A stretch of 64,000 nt of DNA from Corynebacterium heidelbergense (GCF_028609845.1 NZ_CP063191.1:2108001-2172000); one strand, 5' to 3'. Shown: positions 45,002 through 53,991, counted from the first letter of the stretch. The notes: a model not told the origin generated them from the sequence alone. Numbers and translations are program-made.

Positions 45002-46096
45002 ATGCTCAGAGACCTCAAACGCCAGTACATACCGGCCGCGCAGCGGAGCAGCGCCGCCGTCCTGCTCACCGCCGCTCTCGCCACCTTCGGCGCGGTCCCC
45101 GCAACATTGGCCGAACCAGCCCAAGCTCCAACCCCCGGGAGTGGTGCCGAACTGTCCTCAGCCCCGCCCGAGGCCAACGGCATCACCTACCAGGTGGGCC
45201 ACAGCCCTGTGCCGGAGACCGAAGGAACCGCCACGAGCAAAGACGGTACCCCGATCTCCTACTTCGAATACGGCAAGGCCCGTGGCACTGCACCCACGCT
45301 CGTGCTCGTCCACGGCTACCCCAACACCCACGCTGTGTTTTATGGCGTCATCAAGGAACTGGCCAGCAAGTACCACATCGTCAACATCGACACCCGAGGC
45401 TCCGGGAAGTCCGGACACCCCGCCGACACCTCCGCCTACACCATGGACCGCCTCAACGAGGACTTCCTGGCGGTTGTCAATCAAGCGGCCCCCGGCGAGA
45501 AAGTCACCTACGTTGGCCACGACTTCGGCGGCATCATCGGCTGGGACCTGCTAGCCCACCCGGAGACGCGCGACAGGATCGCCAACTACGTGACGTTCAG
45601 CTCCCCTTCCTTCGAACAGTGGTCCCAGTGGCTGCGCACCCGCACACAACTGGGGGATCAGCCCTTCGGGCTGCTAGACGTGGCCAGCCAAATGATCCGC
45701 ATCCCTGAATTCTGGGGCTTCCTCGTCCCCGGAGTACCCGAGGCCTCCTGGGCGGTGGGCACCTTTGACGCGGTGGTCCGCTACTTCAACCGGCTGTCCG
45801 ACGAGCCGCGCGAGGCCGGATACTCCAACGCAGACGGCCTGGCGCAGGCCCGGATGTACCAGGCCAACTTCGGCGACCGGATCCTGCACCCTCGCTACAC
45901 CAAGTTGGAGAACACCCCTCCCATCCTCAGCCTGGACGCGACACAGGACCGCTTCTTCGACCGGGACTTCGTGTACTCGATGGACGCCCAGCAACCCGAG
46001 GTAACCCACGAAAGCTTCGAGGGCGGCCACTGGGGCCTGGCCACCAATCCCAAGGACGTTGCCGCCCACATTGATGGCTTCGTGGCACGCCACTAA
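45002..46096 (+). CDS. Secreted alpha/beta hydrolase, epoxide-hydrolase/dehalogenase-like
   Basis: A 364-aa exported protein. The signal peptide spans ~1-40 (SSAAVLLTAALATFGAVPAT, then LAEPAQA). The hydrolase domain shows LVLVHGYPNTHAVFYGVI (oxyanion HGYP), VNIDTRGSGKSGHP, and the nucleophile elbow VGHDFGGIIGWDLLA, where the nucleophile is aspartate rather than serine, as in epoxide hydrolases and haloalkane dehalogenases. The catalytic histidine lies in FEGGHWGLATNP. It is in the accessory block with the GH5 enzymes and 95 bp upstream of a secreted lipase, in the same orientation. Substrate unknown. Confidence 0.85.
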   Translation: MLRDLKRQYIPAAQRSSAAVLLTAALATFGAVPATLAEPAQAPTPGSGAELSSAPPEANGITYQVGHSPVPETEGTATSKDGTPISYFEYGKARGTAPTLVLVHGYPNTHAVFYGVIKELASKYHIVNIDTRGSGKSGHPADTSAYTMDRLNEDFLAVVNQAAPGEKVTYVGHDFGGIIGWDLLAHPETRDRIANYVTFSSPSFEQWSQWLRTRTQLGDQPFGLLDVASQMIRIPEFWGFLVPGVPEASWAVGTFDAVVRYFNRLSDEPREAGYSNADGLAQARMYQANFGDRILHPRYTKLENTPPILSLDATQDRFFDRDFVYSMDAQQPEVTHESFEGGHWGLATNPKDVAAHIDGFVARH

Positions 46097-46191
46097 AGGG
46101 GCCGTCCACCCCCCTAAGAACCGGGCCCGCTGGCGACGTTCGCGTCGCCTGCCGGGCAACCCAACCACCGTAGAGAGGAACCCCAACCCCG

Positions 46192-47217
46192 ATGCACCGC
46201 CTCACCCGTGCGACCGCCGGCGCAGCAATGACCGTAGCCCTCGCCGCTACCGCCGCAGCCACCGCGCCCGAAGCTGCAGCCCGCCGAGGTCCCACTAATG
46301 CCCCCGGGACGGCGCAAAACGACTTCGCCACCGCCTACGCCACCTCCCTACTCCACCCGGGTGCGATGCCCCCGGACGTCAACGACTGGAATTGCAAGCC
46401 CGCCCCGGAGCACCCGAACCCCGTCGTCCTCATCCACGGCACGTGGGACAACGCCTATGCCACATGGTCCCAGCTCAGCCCCATGCTCAAGGCCCAGGGC
46501 TACTGCGCCTACTCCTTCAATTACGGTGACGATGAATCGGGCCTCGTCGGGTTGCCGCCGGGGGTCTACGGCACCCAGACGCTGCGGAAGTCGGGGGATG
46601 AGGTCGCTGGGTTCATCGACGAGGTGCTCGCGCGTACGAAGGCGAAAAAAGTGGACCTCGTTGGCCATTCCCAGGGCGGCATTCATGCTCGGCTCTACGT
46701 GCAGGACCACGGCGGGGCCGATCCGCAGCACCCGGAGAACAACAAGGTGGATAAGCTCATCGGCCTCGGCGCCAACAACCACGGCACCTCCTTTTCGGGC
46801 ATCGCCGCAATCGGCCAGCAGATCCAGGACTTGGGGGTGCCCGTGATGGACATTGCCCGATTCCCGCTCGGCGATGCGGGGATTGATCAGGCGGTCGGCT
46901 CGCCCTTCTTCGATCACCTCAACGCTGAAGGAGATACCCGGCCCGGCATTGCCTACACCATGATTGCCACCCGATATGACTGGAACGTCTCCCCCTTCCG
47001 CACCCAATTCCTAGCGAGCGAACCGAACTCGGATGTCACGAACGTGACCATCCAGGACTATTGCGGTAACGATGCCAGCGAGCACTTGTCCATGACTTTC
47101 TCCCCCAACGTCCTGGACATGGTGATGAAGCGCCTGGACGGCAAGCCGGTGGACAAGAACATGCAGTGCAAGACCGTCCTGCCGTTCACCGGCGAGGTGG
47201 GCTCTCTGAGCTCCTGA
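46192..47217 (+). CDS. Secreted triacylglycerol lipase / esterase
   Basis: A 341-aa exported alpha/beta hydrolase of the EstA/lipase class 2 family. The signal peptide (MHRLTRATAGAAMTVALAAT) is cut near residue 30. Core motifs are PVVLIHGTWDNAYATWSQL, the nucleophile elbow VDLVGHSQGGIHARLYV (Ser160) and LIGLGANNHGTS. A paired DYCGNDASEHLSM supplies acid and histidine candidates, and NWNCKP/QCKTV cysteines suggest disulfides. GAGAGGAA lies ~11 nt before the ATG. It should hydrolyse extracellular acylglycerols, consistent with lipid scavenging from skin or another fatty niche. It is the last gene of the accessory block before csp. Confidence 0.9.
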   Translation: MHRLTRATAGAAMTVALAATAAATAPEAAARRGPTNAPGTAQNDFATAYATSLLHPGAMPPDVNDWNCKPAPEHPNPVVLIHGTWDNAYATWSQLSPMLKAQGYCAYSFNYGDDESGLVGLPPGVYGTQTLRKSGDEVAGFIDEVLARTKAKKVDLVGHSQGGIHARLYVQDHGGADPQHPENNKVDKLIGLGANNHGTSFSGIAAIGQQIQDLGVPVMDIARFPLGDAGIDQAVGSPFFDHLNAEGDTRPGIAYTMIATRYDWNVSPFRTQFLASEPNSDVTNVTIQDYCGNDASEHLSMTFSPNVLDMVMKRLDGKPVDKNMQCKTVLPFTGEVGSLSS

Positions 47218-47455
47218 TCGGAGGGGCCCCTGAGCCGCCACTTGCCGTGGGCCCTCTCGGGCCCGCCCCCCAGGCAGACAAAAGCACCGGGGCTTTCCCC
47301 ACCCCACTCCCCTCGATCCTCCCTCCTTCTGGACGAGAGAGGGCGGAGGACGCACCGCAGTGCGATCTACCATCTTCCCGCAGTCCATACGAAGAGAAAG
47401 CGTGGGGAGTGGGACGAAAAGAAGTCCCGGTGACTCTCTAAGTGGTTAGCTCGTT

Positions 47456-47659
47456 TTACAGAGCAACAACGTTCTGAGCCTGGGGGCCCTTAGCGCCCTC
47501 ACCGATCTCGAACTCCACCTTTTGGTTTTCATCAAGGGAGCGGAAGCCGCTGCCCTGAATCTCGGAGTAGTGAACGAAGACATCGGCGGATCCATCGTCC
47601 GGAGCGATGAAGCCGAAGCCCTTTTCTGCGTTGAACCACTTAACGGTTCCCTGTGCCAT
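47456..47659 (-). CDS. cspA: Cold-shock protein
   Basis: A 67-aa single-domain OB-fold RNA chaperone. RNP1 is [10 protein letters not shown] and RNP2 is VFVHYSEIQ. It starts [16 protein letters not shown], and the whole length matches CspA. The frame continues upstream to 47863, but the ATG at 47659 is the family start. A stem-loop sits in the leader 26 nt upstream. It is divergent from the MrfA-like helicase, as in C. glutamicum and mycobacteria, but separated from topA by the accessory block. Confidence 0.97.
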   Translation of the reverse strand: MAQGTVKWFNAEKGFGFIAPDDGSADVFVHYSEIQGSGFRSLDENQKVEFEIGEGAKGPQAQNVVAL

Positions 47660-47685
47660 GTTCTTACCTAACTTTGTGTGGCGTT

Positions 47686-47715
47686 CGATTACTGCCTGAC
47701 TTACGGCAATAATCG
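47686..47715 (-). promoter_or_regulatory. Stem-loop in the cspA 5' leader
   Basis: On the minus strand, CGATTATTGCC (47715-47705) pairs with GGCAGTAATCG (47696-47686), 11 bp with a single T-G wobble and an 8-nt loop. It ends 26 nt before the ATG. An AU-rich hairpin at this position could be a temperature-responsive leader element. Confidence 0.5.
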
Positions 47716-48170
47716 GGCCGAGCGAACGGGATCCCGCTTTAATCAGAATGCACGCTCTAACTAACAAGCCACCCGCTTCACGGCTTTTCGCCTGCTTCAA
47801 GAGCTGGTAGCACGTGTGGACCACGTGTACCGGTCCCCCGTCGAGCGCGGAAGCGGATGGCAACTTACGACCGCGCTCCAGTCTGCCACGTTTCCGGCGC
47901 TTGTGCGTAGCGAGCTAACGGTTTCTTAACGCTTATGCGGATTTTGGCCAAACTTCCAGGAATTGTTCCGGGATTTCGCATTTGCACCACGCAGCCGAAT
48001 TTGATTGCGTCCATCTTGCAAACGCGCATGTCCACGCCAATAAATGCGTCGATTTGCGCCGCCTTCTAGCGGGACCGTGCGGGGCTATCGTCCGACACGC
48101 CGGGGCAAAATGCGGCCTCACCCCAGGTACCCCCGCTACCCCCGGCATGACAGCCGTAGTATTTCACACG

Positions 48171-50543
48171 ATGAACCCCAATGCAGCAAACCTCGGCACT
48201 GAGCTGCTGCAGGAACTCACCGAGGCCCTGCCGCGCTCGACGTGCACCCACGTGCGCCACGAACCGGCCCGCCGGTCCACCACAGCCGATTGGCCTGAGT
48301 GGGTTCACCCCGAGCTGGTGAGCTATCTCCAGGAGCAGGGGGTCAGCGCCCCCTGGGCACACCAGGTGGAAGCCGCGGACGCTGCCTGGCAGGGGCGGGA
48401 CGTGATTGTCGCGACCGGGACGGCGTCCGGAAAATCCCTGGGTTACCAGCTCCCGATCCTCTCCGCCATGGCCCCAGCCGCACCCACCGCACCACCTCCC
48501 ACCGCCCTTTACCTCTGCCCCACCAAAGCCCTCGCCCAAGACCAATGCGCCGCGTTGGCCCGGATGTGCCGGGGTGTTCCCGCGCTCAACGACGTCATGG
48601 TCGCCACCTACGACGGGGATACCCCCACCGAACACCGGCGGGCCATCCGCGACCAGGCGCGCATCGTGGTGAGCAACCCGGACATGGTACATGCCAGCAT
48701 GTTGGGCCAATCGGCCAGGTGGGGGCGGTTCCTGCGGGGCCTGCGGTTCGTGGTGATCGACGAGTGCCACGCCTATCGGGGCATCTTCGGCGCCCACGTG
48801 GCCATGGTCCTGCGCCGCTTGCTGCGGCTGTCCGCCGACCCGGCGTCCCCCCAAAGCGGGCCGGTTCTTATCCTAGCCAGTGCCACCAGCGTGGACCCCG
48901 CGGAGCACGCCCGGCGGTTGACCGGCAGATCCCACATCCACGCGGTGACCTCTGATGCTTCCCCGGCGGGCCAGCGCACCATTGCCCTGTGGGAACCGGG
49001 CTTCCTGCCCGACAGCACCGGCGAGCACGGGGCCCCCGTGCGGCGCGCGGCGAACACGGAGGCCGCCGAGATCATGGGGCGCATCATTGCCCAGGGTGCC
49101 CGGACCATAAGCTTCGTCCGCTCCCGGCGCGGGGCCGAGCTGGTGGCGCTGGGGGCCGCCCAGCAGTTGTCCGCAATGGGTCGGGCCGGCGATGCCCAGC
49201 GAGTCGCCGCGTACCGGGCGGGGTATACCGCGGAGGACCGCCGGGATTTAGAGCGCCGCCTGGATGACGGGGATCTCCTGGGGGTGGCGGCAACCAGCGC
49301 CCTGGAGTTGGGCATCGACGTCGGCGGGCTGGATGCGGTCATCAGCTCGGGATTCCCCGGCACCATTGCGAGCTTTCGGCAGCAGTCGGGCCGGGCTGGG
49401 CGGCGCGGGCAGGGGGCCCTGGTGGTGCTGGTGGGGGCCGACGATCCAATGGATACCTACCTAGTGCATCACCCGGAGGCCCTGCTGGATCGGCCGGTGG
49501 AGAACACGGTCTTCGATCCGCGCAACCCCTATGTGCAGGCGGACCACGTGGTCTGCGCCGCTGCGGAGCGGCCGCTGGGGGAGGCGGAGGTGGCGCAGTG
49601 GGGAGCCGAGGAAACCGTCGCCGGGCTGATCGCCGCGGGAGTGCTGCGGCGGCGGCCGCGGGGGATCTTCGCCAATGCCACTGCCGCGGAGCAGGCTCAC
49701 GCCCACGTGCAGATCCGCGGTGGCGCGGCGGATCAGGTGGCCATTGTGGAGCATGACTCGGCCCGGCTATTGGGCACTGTGGACCTCGGCCGAGCGGTGG
49801 GGGATGTGCACACCGGGGCGGTGTACGTGCACCAGGGGGAAACCTTCGTCGTGGATTCGCTGGATCTGGCCGAAAAGGTGGCGTGGGTGCGGGCGGAGTG
49901 CCCGGAATACACCACGGCGGCGCGGCGGGAAACGGATATCGAGGTGCTCGGGGCCCCGCGCCGGACGCACCAAGTGACTGCGGGTGTGTGGTTGGCCGAT
50001 GTGGACGTGGCGGTAACCCACACGGTCACGGGGTACATCAAGCGCCTCCCGGGCGGGGAGGTGTTGGAGACGGTGCCGCTGGATATGCCGCCGAGCACCC
50101 TGGAAACGCGCGCGGTAGCGTACACGGTGGATCCGGATGTGCTGTTGGATCTGGGGTTGGTGGAGCCGACGTGGCCCGGGACCCTGCATGCCGCCGAGCA
50201 CGCCGCGATTGGCCTGCTGCCGCTGATCGCTACGTGCGACCGGTGGGATATCGGCGGGGTCTCCACCGTGAACCACCCGGATACCGGCCTACCCACGGTT
50301 TTCGTCTACGACGGATATGCCGGCGGCGCGGGGTTTGCGGAGGCCGGATTCGAACGCTTCTCCCGGTGGATGCGGGCGACGGCGGAGGCGGTGGGGGGCT
50401 GTGAGTGCGACGCGGGTTGCCCCTCCTGCGTGCAGTCCCCGAAGTGCGGGAATGGAAATGACCCCCTGTTCAAACGGGGGGCCTTGGAGCTGCTGCGGTT
50501 TTTGGCTGGTCAGGCCGGTCCCGCTGCAGCGGCGGCCCGCTGA
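48171..50543 (+). CDS. DEAD/DEAH-box helicase with DUF1998 domain (MrfA/YprA type)
   Basis: A ~790-aa superfamily 2 helicase. Motif I is VATGTASGKSLGYQLP, with YLCPTKALAQDQ (Ia), VVIDECHAYRGIFG (II), LILASATS (III), SFVRSRRGAELVALG (IV), ATSALELGIDVGGLD (V) and RQQSGRAGRRGQG (VI). The C-terminal DUF1998 region has the cysteine cluster CECDAGCPSCVQSPKCGN, a metal site as in Bacillus MrfA, which acts in mitomycin-damage repair. The start at 48171 is preferred: TAGTAT ends 8 nt before it, pointing to a leaderless mRNA. An ATG at 48147 is the alternative. The 3' end overlaps the convergent TadG-like gene by 34 bp. Confidence 0.92.
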   Translation: MNPNAANLGTELLQELTEALPRSTCTHVRHEPARRSTTADWPEWVHPELVSYLQEQGVSAPWAHQVEAADAAWQGRDVIVATGTASGKSLGYQLPILSAMAPAAPTAPPPTALYLCPTKALAQDQCAALARMCRGVPALNDVMVATYDGDTPTEHRRAIRDQARIVVSNPDMVHASMLGQSARWGRFLRGLRFVVIDECHAYRGIFGAHVAMVLRRLLRLSADPASPQSGPVLILASATSVDPAEHARRLTGRSHIHAVTSDASPAGQRTIALWEPGFLPDSTGEHGAPVRRAANTEAAEIMGRIIAQGARTISFVRSRRGAELVALGAAQQLSAMGRAGDAQRVAAYRAGYTAEDRRDLERRLDDGDLLGVAATSALELGIDVGGLDAVISSGFPGTIASFRQQSGRAGRRGQGALVVLVGADDPMDTYLVHHPEALLDRPVENTVFDPRNPYVQADHVVCAAAERPLGEAEVAQWGAEETVAGLIAAGVLRRRPRGIFANATAAEQAHAHVQIRGGAADQVAIVEHDSARLLGTVDLGRAVGDVHTGAVYVHQGETFVVDSLDLAEKVAWVRAECPEYTTAARRETDIEVLGAPRRTHQVTAGVWLADVDVAVTHTVTGYIKRLPGGEVLETVPLDMPPSTLETRAVAYTVDPDVLLDLGLVEPTWPGTLHAAEHAAIGLLPLIATCDRWDIGGVSTVNHPDTGLPTVFVYDGYAGGAGFAEAGFERFSRWMRATAEAVGGCECDAGCPSCVQSPKCGNGNDPLFKRGALELLRFLAGQAGPAAAAAR

Positions 50544-50806
50544 GTGCGGACCTGGACCTCGACCCGAATCACCTCCCCCTCGATCCGGCAGGATGTGGTG
50601 TGCCCGCCATTGCGCTCGGCAATGTGGGCGGCGATCCCACAGGCCTCCGGGTCCCCAGCCAGCAGTGATGCGGCCCCGGAGAGGGCGGCGGCATCTGCGG
50701 CGGCGGTTGCGGTGTGGTGGTCATTAATTTTTACGACGCCCCCAACCAGAACCAGGGTGAGAGCGATGACCCCGAGGATGGACCAGGCCCCGGTGACAGT
50801 GCTCAT
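50510..50806 (-). CDS. Rv3654c-like TadE/TadG-family pseudopilin-like protein
   Basis: A 98-aa protein with one N-terminal membrane segment (SILGVIALTLVLVGGVVKIN) followed by HHTATAAADAAALSGA, the TadG/Rv3654c-type signature, and a small extracellular domain with two cysteines (EACGIAAH, TTSCRIEG) that may form a disulfide. Last gene of the Tad run. Its ATG overlaps the upstream stop by four bases. Minor pseudopilins of this type are thought to assist pilus assembly. The C-terminal coding end overlaps the convergent helicase gene. Confidence 0.85.
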   Translation of the reverse strand: MSTVTGAWSILGVIALTLVLVGGVVKINDHHTATAAADAAALSGAASLLAGDPEACGIAAHIAERNGGHTTSCRIEGEVIRVEVQVRTQRAAAAAGPA

Positions 50807-51132
50807 GGTCCCTCCCCCTCCACCGGCGGTTCTGCCACGATCTCCGTGTTGGCCGAAACGTCTGCCAGCGGTGCTGGCAGGGTGACCCGCACGCTGATGG
50901 TCTGCAGCCCGGAGCCCTTGAGGGTCTCCTGCTGGGACACCTCCACGCGCGCGTCGGCTCGCCGCTGAGTCACCCACCGACCAGCATCGCCACCGAGAGC
51001 GGCCGCCCGTGCCCCGTCGCGGGCTAGCGTCCGCGCCGAGGCCGCCGTCGCCAGCGTGGCCACCCCGGAGACCAGTAGCCCGGTCGTCACCGTCAGTGCA
51101 CTGAGCACCATCGCCCCCTCCACGGTGTTCAC
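50803..51132 (-). CDS. TadE-like pseudopilin
   Basis: A 109-aa protein starting GTG, with GAGGAGGACAAG directly upstream. The N-terminus VNTVEGAMVLSALTVTTGLL is a TadE-type start, with a polar VEGA before the membrane helix (residues ~8-32). It continues with TAASARTLARDGARAAALGG and a soluble domain (~50-109). TadE proteins are pseudopilins of the Flp/Tad apparatus. It lies 53 bp after the pilin gene and overlaps the next gene by four bases. Confidence 0.85.
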   Translation of the reverse strand: MNTVEGAMVLSALTVTTGLLVSGVATLATAASARTLARDGARAAALGGDAGRWVTQRRADARVEVSQQETLKGSGLQTISVRVTLPAPLADVSANTEIVAEPPVEGEGP

Positions 51133-51185
51133 CTTGTCCTCCTCCCTGTTTTCCCAGCCGCCGGGGTCCCCCGGGGCCGGAGGCG

Positions 51186-51512
51186 TTAGTGCTCGTTGAG
51201 CGCCCGTTCGAAGATCCCGGATAGTGCGCTCTCGACGGCATCGGAGGTGACGACGGTGTAGAGCAGCGCCCCGAGGGCTGCGGCGGCGACGCATCCGAGG
51301 GCGTACTCGATGGTGCTCATGCCCTCCTCATCGTGGAGGTGACGCCGAATGGCATCGATGAAGCGGTGCCGGATCCCCGGGGCGGCAAAGCGCTCCTGTA
51401 GGCCCTCGGCGATGACCGCCGGGGCCCCTGGGGTGGGGCGGTCGAGCTCCCGGAGCTGTTCCTCCGGATCGATGGTGTGCTGAGAGTTCTGCTCAAGTAC
51501 TGCAGCAGTCAT
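51186..51512 (-). CDS. Flp/Tad-type pilin (DUF4244) with long leader
   Basis: A 108-aa prepilin. Residues 1-64 form a polar leader ending DEEG. Then comes MSTIEYALGCVAAAALGALL, a class-III pilin helix with the conserved Glu and Tyr after the expected cleavage Gly64/Met65, leaving a 44-residue mature pilin. Flp leaders are usually much shorter, so the 64-residue leader is notable, although actinobacterial DUF4244 proteins share it in part. GGGGGAC precedes the ATG. The 999-bp frame running through the gene from 52184 is an artefact overlapping tadB-tadC. Confidence 0.87.
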   Translation of the reverse strand: MTAAVLEQNSQHTIDPEEQLRELDRPTPGAPAVIAEGLQERFAAPGIRHRFIDAIRRHLHDEEGMSTIEYALGCVAAAALGALLYTVVTSDAVESALSGIFERALNEH

Positions 51513-51628
51513 GGTGGAAAAGTCCCCCTTCTTCGAGTGTGGTTGTGCAATCAATGGATGATGGCTGGTCTTGCGTGCCCGCGGCGACTGATTTCCGACC
51601 AGCCGCAAGAGCGGGCATTTCTGGGTGT

Positions 51629-52741
51629 TCACAGCCCCGCCAGCCCGATGACCAGCGGGATGAGGCCGACGACGACGAAGGCCGGGAGGAAACACAGCGT
51701 GAGCGGAGCAGCCAACGCAATGAGCACCCGCTCTGCATTGGCCGTGGACGTATCCGCAGCCCGGCGACGGAGCCGCCCGGCGTGCAGGTGGACCCCTTCC
51801 GCCAGCGCGAAGCCGGACCGGGTTTGGTGGACCGCCTGGCGAGCGATAGGGCCATAGGAGCCGTCCTGGACGAGGGGTTCCCACGCCCGGGGGCCGGCCC
51901 CACTGGCCAGCAACGCGGCCACGGCCCCTTCCGGGGAAGATCGTTCTCCCTTCGCGGACGCATTCGCGCCGACACCTGCAGCGGCCATGGACCACGCCGT
52001 GGGCACGGTGGCTCCGGCGACGAGAGCCTCGGCAAACACGTCGAGGATTCGCGCCGCGGCGAGGTCCCTGTCCACCGGCGGGCCCGCTCGCCCGCCGACG
52101 CCCCCGAGGGCGCGCACGGTCAACGCCTCCGTCCACAAGACACCCCCGCACGCCAACAGCACGCCGACGAGCAACAGCAGGCAACCCAGTGCCGTGGACA
52201 ACAACAGGCCCGCAGTGTTCAGTCCGAAGGATCCGCCGAGCAGCACTGCCCCCACCGGAAGCGCCAGGAGGACGATGACAGTCAACCGGGCCCCCGCCAT
52301 TGCCGAGGCCGCCTTAGACTGATGCGCCAACTGTGCATCGAGATCCCGCACGTAGGCGTCGAGCAGCGGCGCCAGGGCCACCCCGTGGCGGCGGTTGAGC
52401 TGCCATAGCTCCAGGAGGTGCCGCACGTGCCCCTCGGCCCCCGCCTCGGGATCCCCTTCCGTGTACGCGGCGACCTGCCGGGGGTCTGCCCCCAGGCTGA
52501 CTTCACTACCCGCCCGGCTCAGCACCCGACCCAACGCCGGGTCCTGGACGTGTTCGGCCACGGCTCCCAGGGCGTCGGCCGGTAGGGCCCCAGCGCCGAC
52601 CTCCCGGGCCAGGGCGTCCACCGCCTCGCGCAGGTGGGCGAGGAAGGCCCGGGCCCGTGCGGCCTGGCGTATCCTGCGCCCGACTTGCCAACCGGTGAAA
52701 CCCACGAGCATCAGGCACGAGGCCCATACCACCGGGATCAT
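51629..52741 (-). CDS. Fused TadB-TadC type II secretion F-domain membrane protein
   Basis: A 370-aa inner-membrane platform protein. The N-terminal TM (MIPVVWASCLMLVGFTGWQV) and first F-domain include HLLELWQLNRRHGVALAPLL and SAMAGARLTVIVLLALPVGA, the TadB pattern. After two central helices comes a second F-domain (LDVFAEALVAGATVPTAWSM, TRSGFALAEGVHLHAGRLRR, NAERVLIALAAPLTLCFLPA), the TadC pattern. Mycobacteria encode these as two genes (Rv3658c, Rv3657c). Here they are one continuous frame. The ATG overlaps the tadA stop by four bases. Confidence 0.85.
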   Translation of the reverse strand: MIPVVWASCLMLVGFTGWQVGRRIRQAARARAFLAHLREAVDALAREVGAGALPADALGAVAEHVQDPALGRVLSRAGSEVSLGADPRQVAAYTEGDPEAGAEGHVRHLLELWQLNRRHGVALAPLLDAYVRDLDAQLAHQSKAASAMAGARLTVIVLLALPVGAVLLGGSFGLNTAGLLLSTALGCLLLLVGVLLACGGVLWTEALTVRALGGVGGRAGPPVDRDLAAARILDVFAEALVAGATVPTAWSMAAAGVGANASAKGERSSPEGAVAALLASGAGPRAWEPLVQDGSYGPIARQAVHQTRSGFALAEGVHLHAGRLRRRAADTSTANAERVLIALAAPLTLCFLPAFVVVGLIPLVIGLAGL

Positions 52742-53991
52742 GGGTCCCCCACCTCCACCATGAGCTCCTCCCAGCCCGGCAGCGCGCGGCCGCACCACAC
52801 CGTCTGCATCTCCATACCCCCGGCGATCGGCCGGAACCGCGCCACGTGGGTCAGCCGCCGCCCCTTGGGGGTCCTGGCCACGTGGATGAGAACATCTATC
52901 CCGTCCAGAACCTGGCGGGTCAAAGCCTCCCCAGGCATTTCCGCCATCGCGCCCAGCGCCATCAGGCGCCCCGGCACCGCCGCCGGATCGTTGGCGTGCA
53001 CCGTCCCTGCACTACCGGCGTGGCCCGTGTTGAGGGCCACCAGGAGATCCGCAATCTCCGGGCCTCGGATCTCCCCCACCACCAGCCGATCCGGCCGCAT
53101 GCGCAGGCACTGGCGCACTAGTTCCGTCATCCCGATCTCCCCTGCCCCATCCGCGTTGCCGCGCCGCGTCGCCAACCGGACCACATGCGGATGGGCGGGC
53201 ATGAGTTCCGGTGTGTCCTCCACAATCACCGTGCGCTGATCAGGTGGAACTTCCGCGAGCAGGGCCGCCAGCAACGTGGTCTTCCCCGCCCCCGTACCCC
53301 CGCTGATCAGCAAGTTCTTCCGGGCGCTAACGATCGCGCGCAGCACCTGAGCCATCTTGGGCGTGGTGAGTTTGCGCTCGACCAACCCATCGAGACCTAG
53401 GGCGCCGCCAGACAGGACCCGCAGGCTGATACAGGTTCCCCGGGCCGCCGGGGGTGAAAGCGCCGCGTGCAGGCGGATCCCAGCAGCGGTTAATCCCACC
53501 GGCAAATCAGTGAGCACCCCGTCCGCAAAGGGGCATGCCTCGTCCAATCGGGCCCCGCAGGCTCCGGCCAACCGCACCGCGATGGTCCGCGCCTGCTCCG
53601 GGTTGATCACCACCCCCGTGTCCTCCATCCCCTGGCCCCGATCCAGCCACACTCGCCCATCCCCGTTGAGCACCACATCCGTCACGCCCGGCAGCCCCAG
53701 CGGAACCGCGAGCGGACCGAAGCCCAGGAATTCCCGCTGCAGCTCGCGGATCTGCTCCACAAGGGCCTGTCCCTCCGCTGGTCGGGTCAAGCGGGGGCGC
53801 ACCTCCTCCAGCGCAGAGGCGATGTCGCCCACCCCCGGCCGCGTCCGCCCCCGCTTGGCCAGCTCCACCCGCACCGCATGGGTCAGCCGCTCGGTATCCC
53901 CCGGTGCGATTCTGGGCTCCGGCTGCTCTGCCTGCCGCCGGAAGGCCGCGATGTTCAACACCGAGGCCCCTAACGCGGCCCGGGTGCTCAT
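52738..53991 (-). CDS. tadA: TadA/CpaF family pilus assembly ATPase
   Basis: A 417-aa cytoplasmic secretion ATPase of the VirB11/CpaF type that powers Flp pilus assembly. Features are the N-terminal domain with FLGFGPLAVPLGLPGVTDVV, the FADGVLTDLPVGLTAAGIRL region, Walker A ISGGTGAGKTTLLAAL near residue 230, the Asp box VIVEDTPEL, Walker B LRMRPDRLVVGEIRGPEIAD and the His box GHAGSAGTVHANDP. The ATG overlaps the ssd stop by four bases, and its own stop overlaps tadB-tadC, so the operon is tightly coupled. Confidence 0.95.
   Translation of the reverse strand: MSTRAALGASVLNIAAFRRQAEQPEPRIAPGDTERLTHAVRVELAKRGRTRPGVGDIASALEEVRPRLTRPAEGQALVEQIRELQREFLGFGPLAVPLGLPGVTDVVLNGDGRVWLDRGQGMEDTGVVINPEQARTIAVRLAGACGARLDEACPFADGVLTDLPVGLTAAGIRLHAALSPPAARGTCISLRVLSGGALGLDGLVERKLTTPKMAQVLRAIVSARKNLLISGGTGAGKTTLLAALLAEVPPDQRTVIVEDTPELMPAHPHVVRLATRRGNADGAGEIGMTELVRQCLRMRPDRLVVGEIRGPEIADLLVALNTGHAGSAGTVHANDPAAVPGRLMALGAMAEMPGEALTRQVLDGIDVLIHVARTPKGRRLTHVARFRPIAGGMEMQTVWCGRALPGWEELMVEVGDP

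Noticed and set aside
47249..47264. GGGCCC-TCTC-GGGCCC hairpin after the lipase gene as a terminator
   Set aside because: Short arms that are self-complementary and no T-tract. Such GC palindromes are frequent in this GC-rich sequence.
51513..52184. Long frame continuing upstream of the pilin to 52184
   Set aside because: It overlaps the tadB-tadC coding sequence and has Gly/Arg-rich shadow composition. The pilin ATG at 51512 has its own ribosome site.
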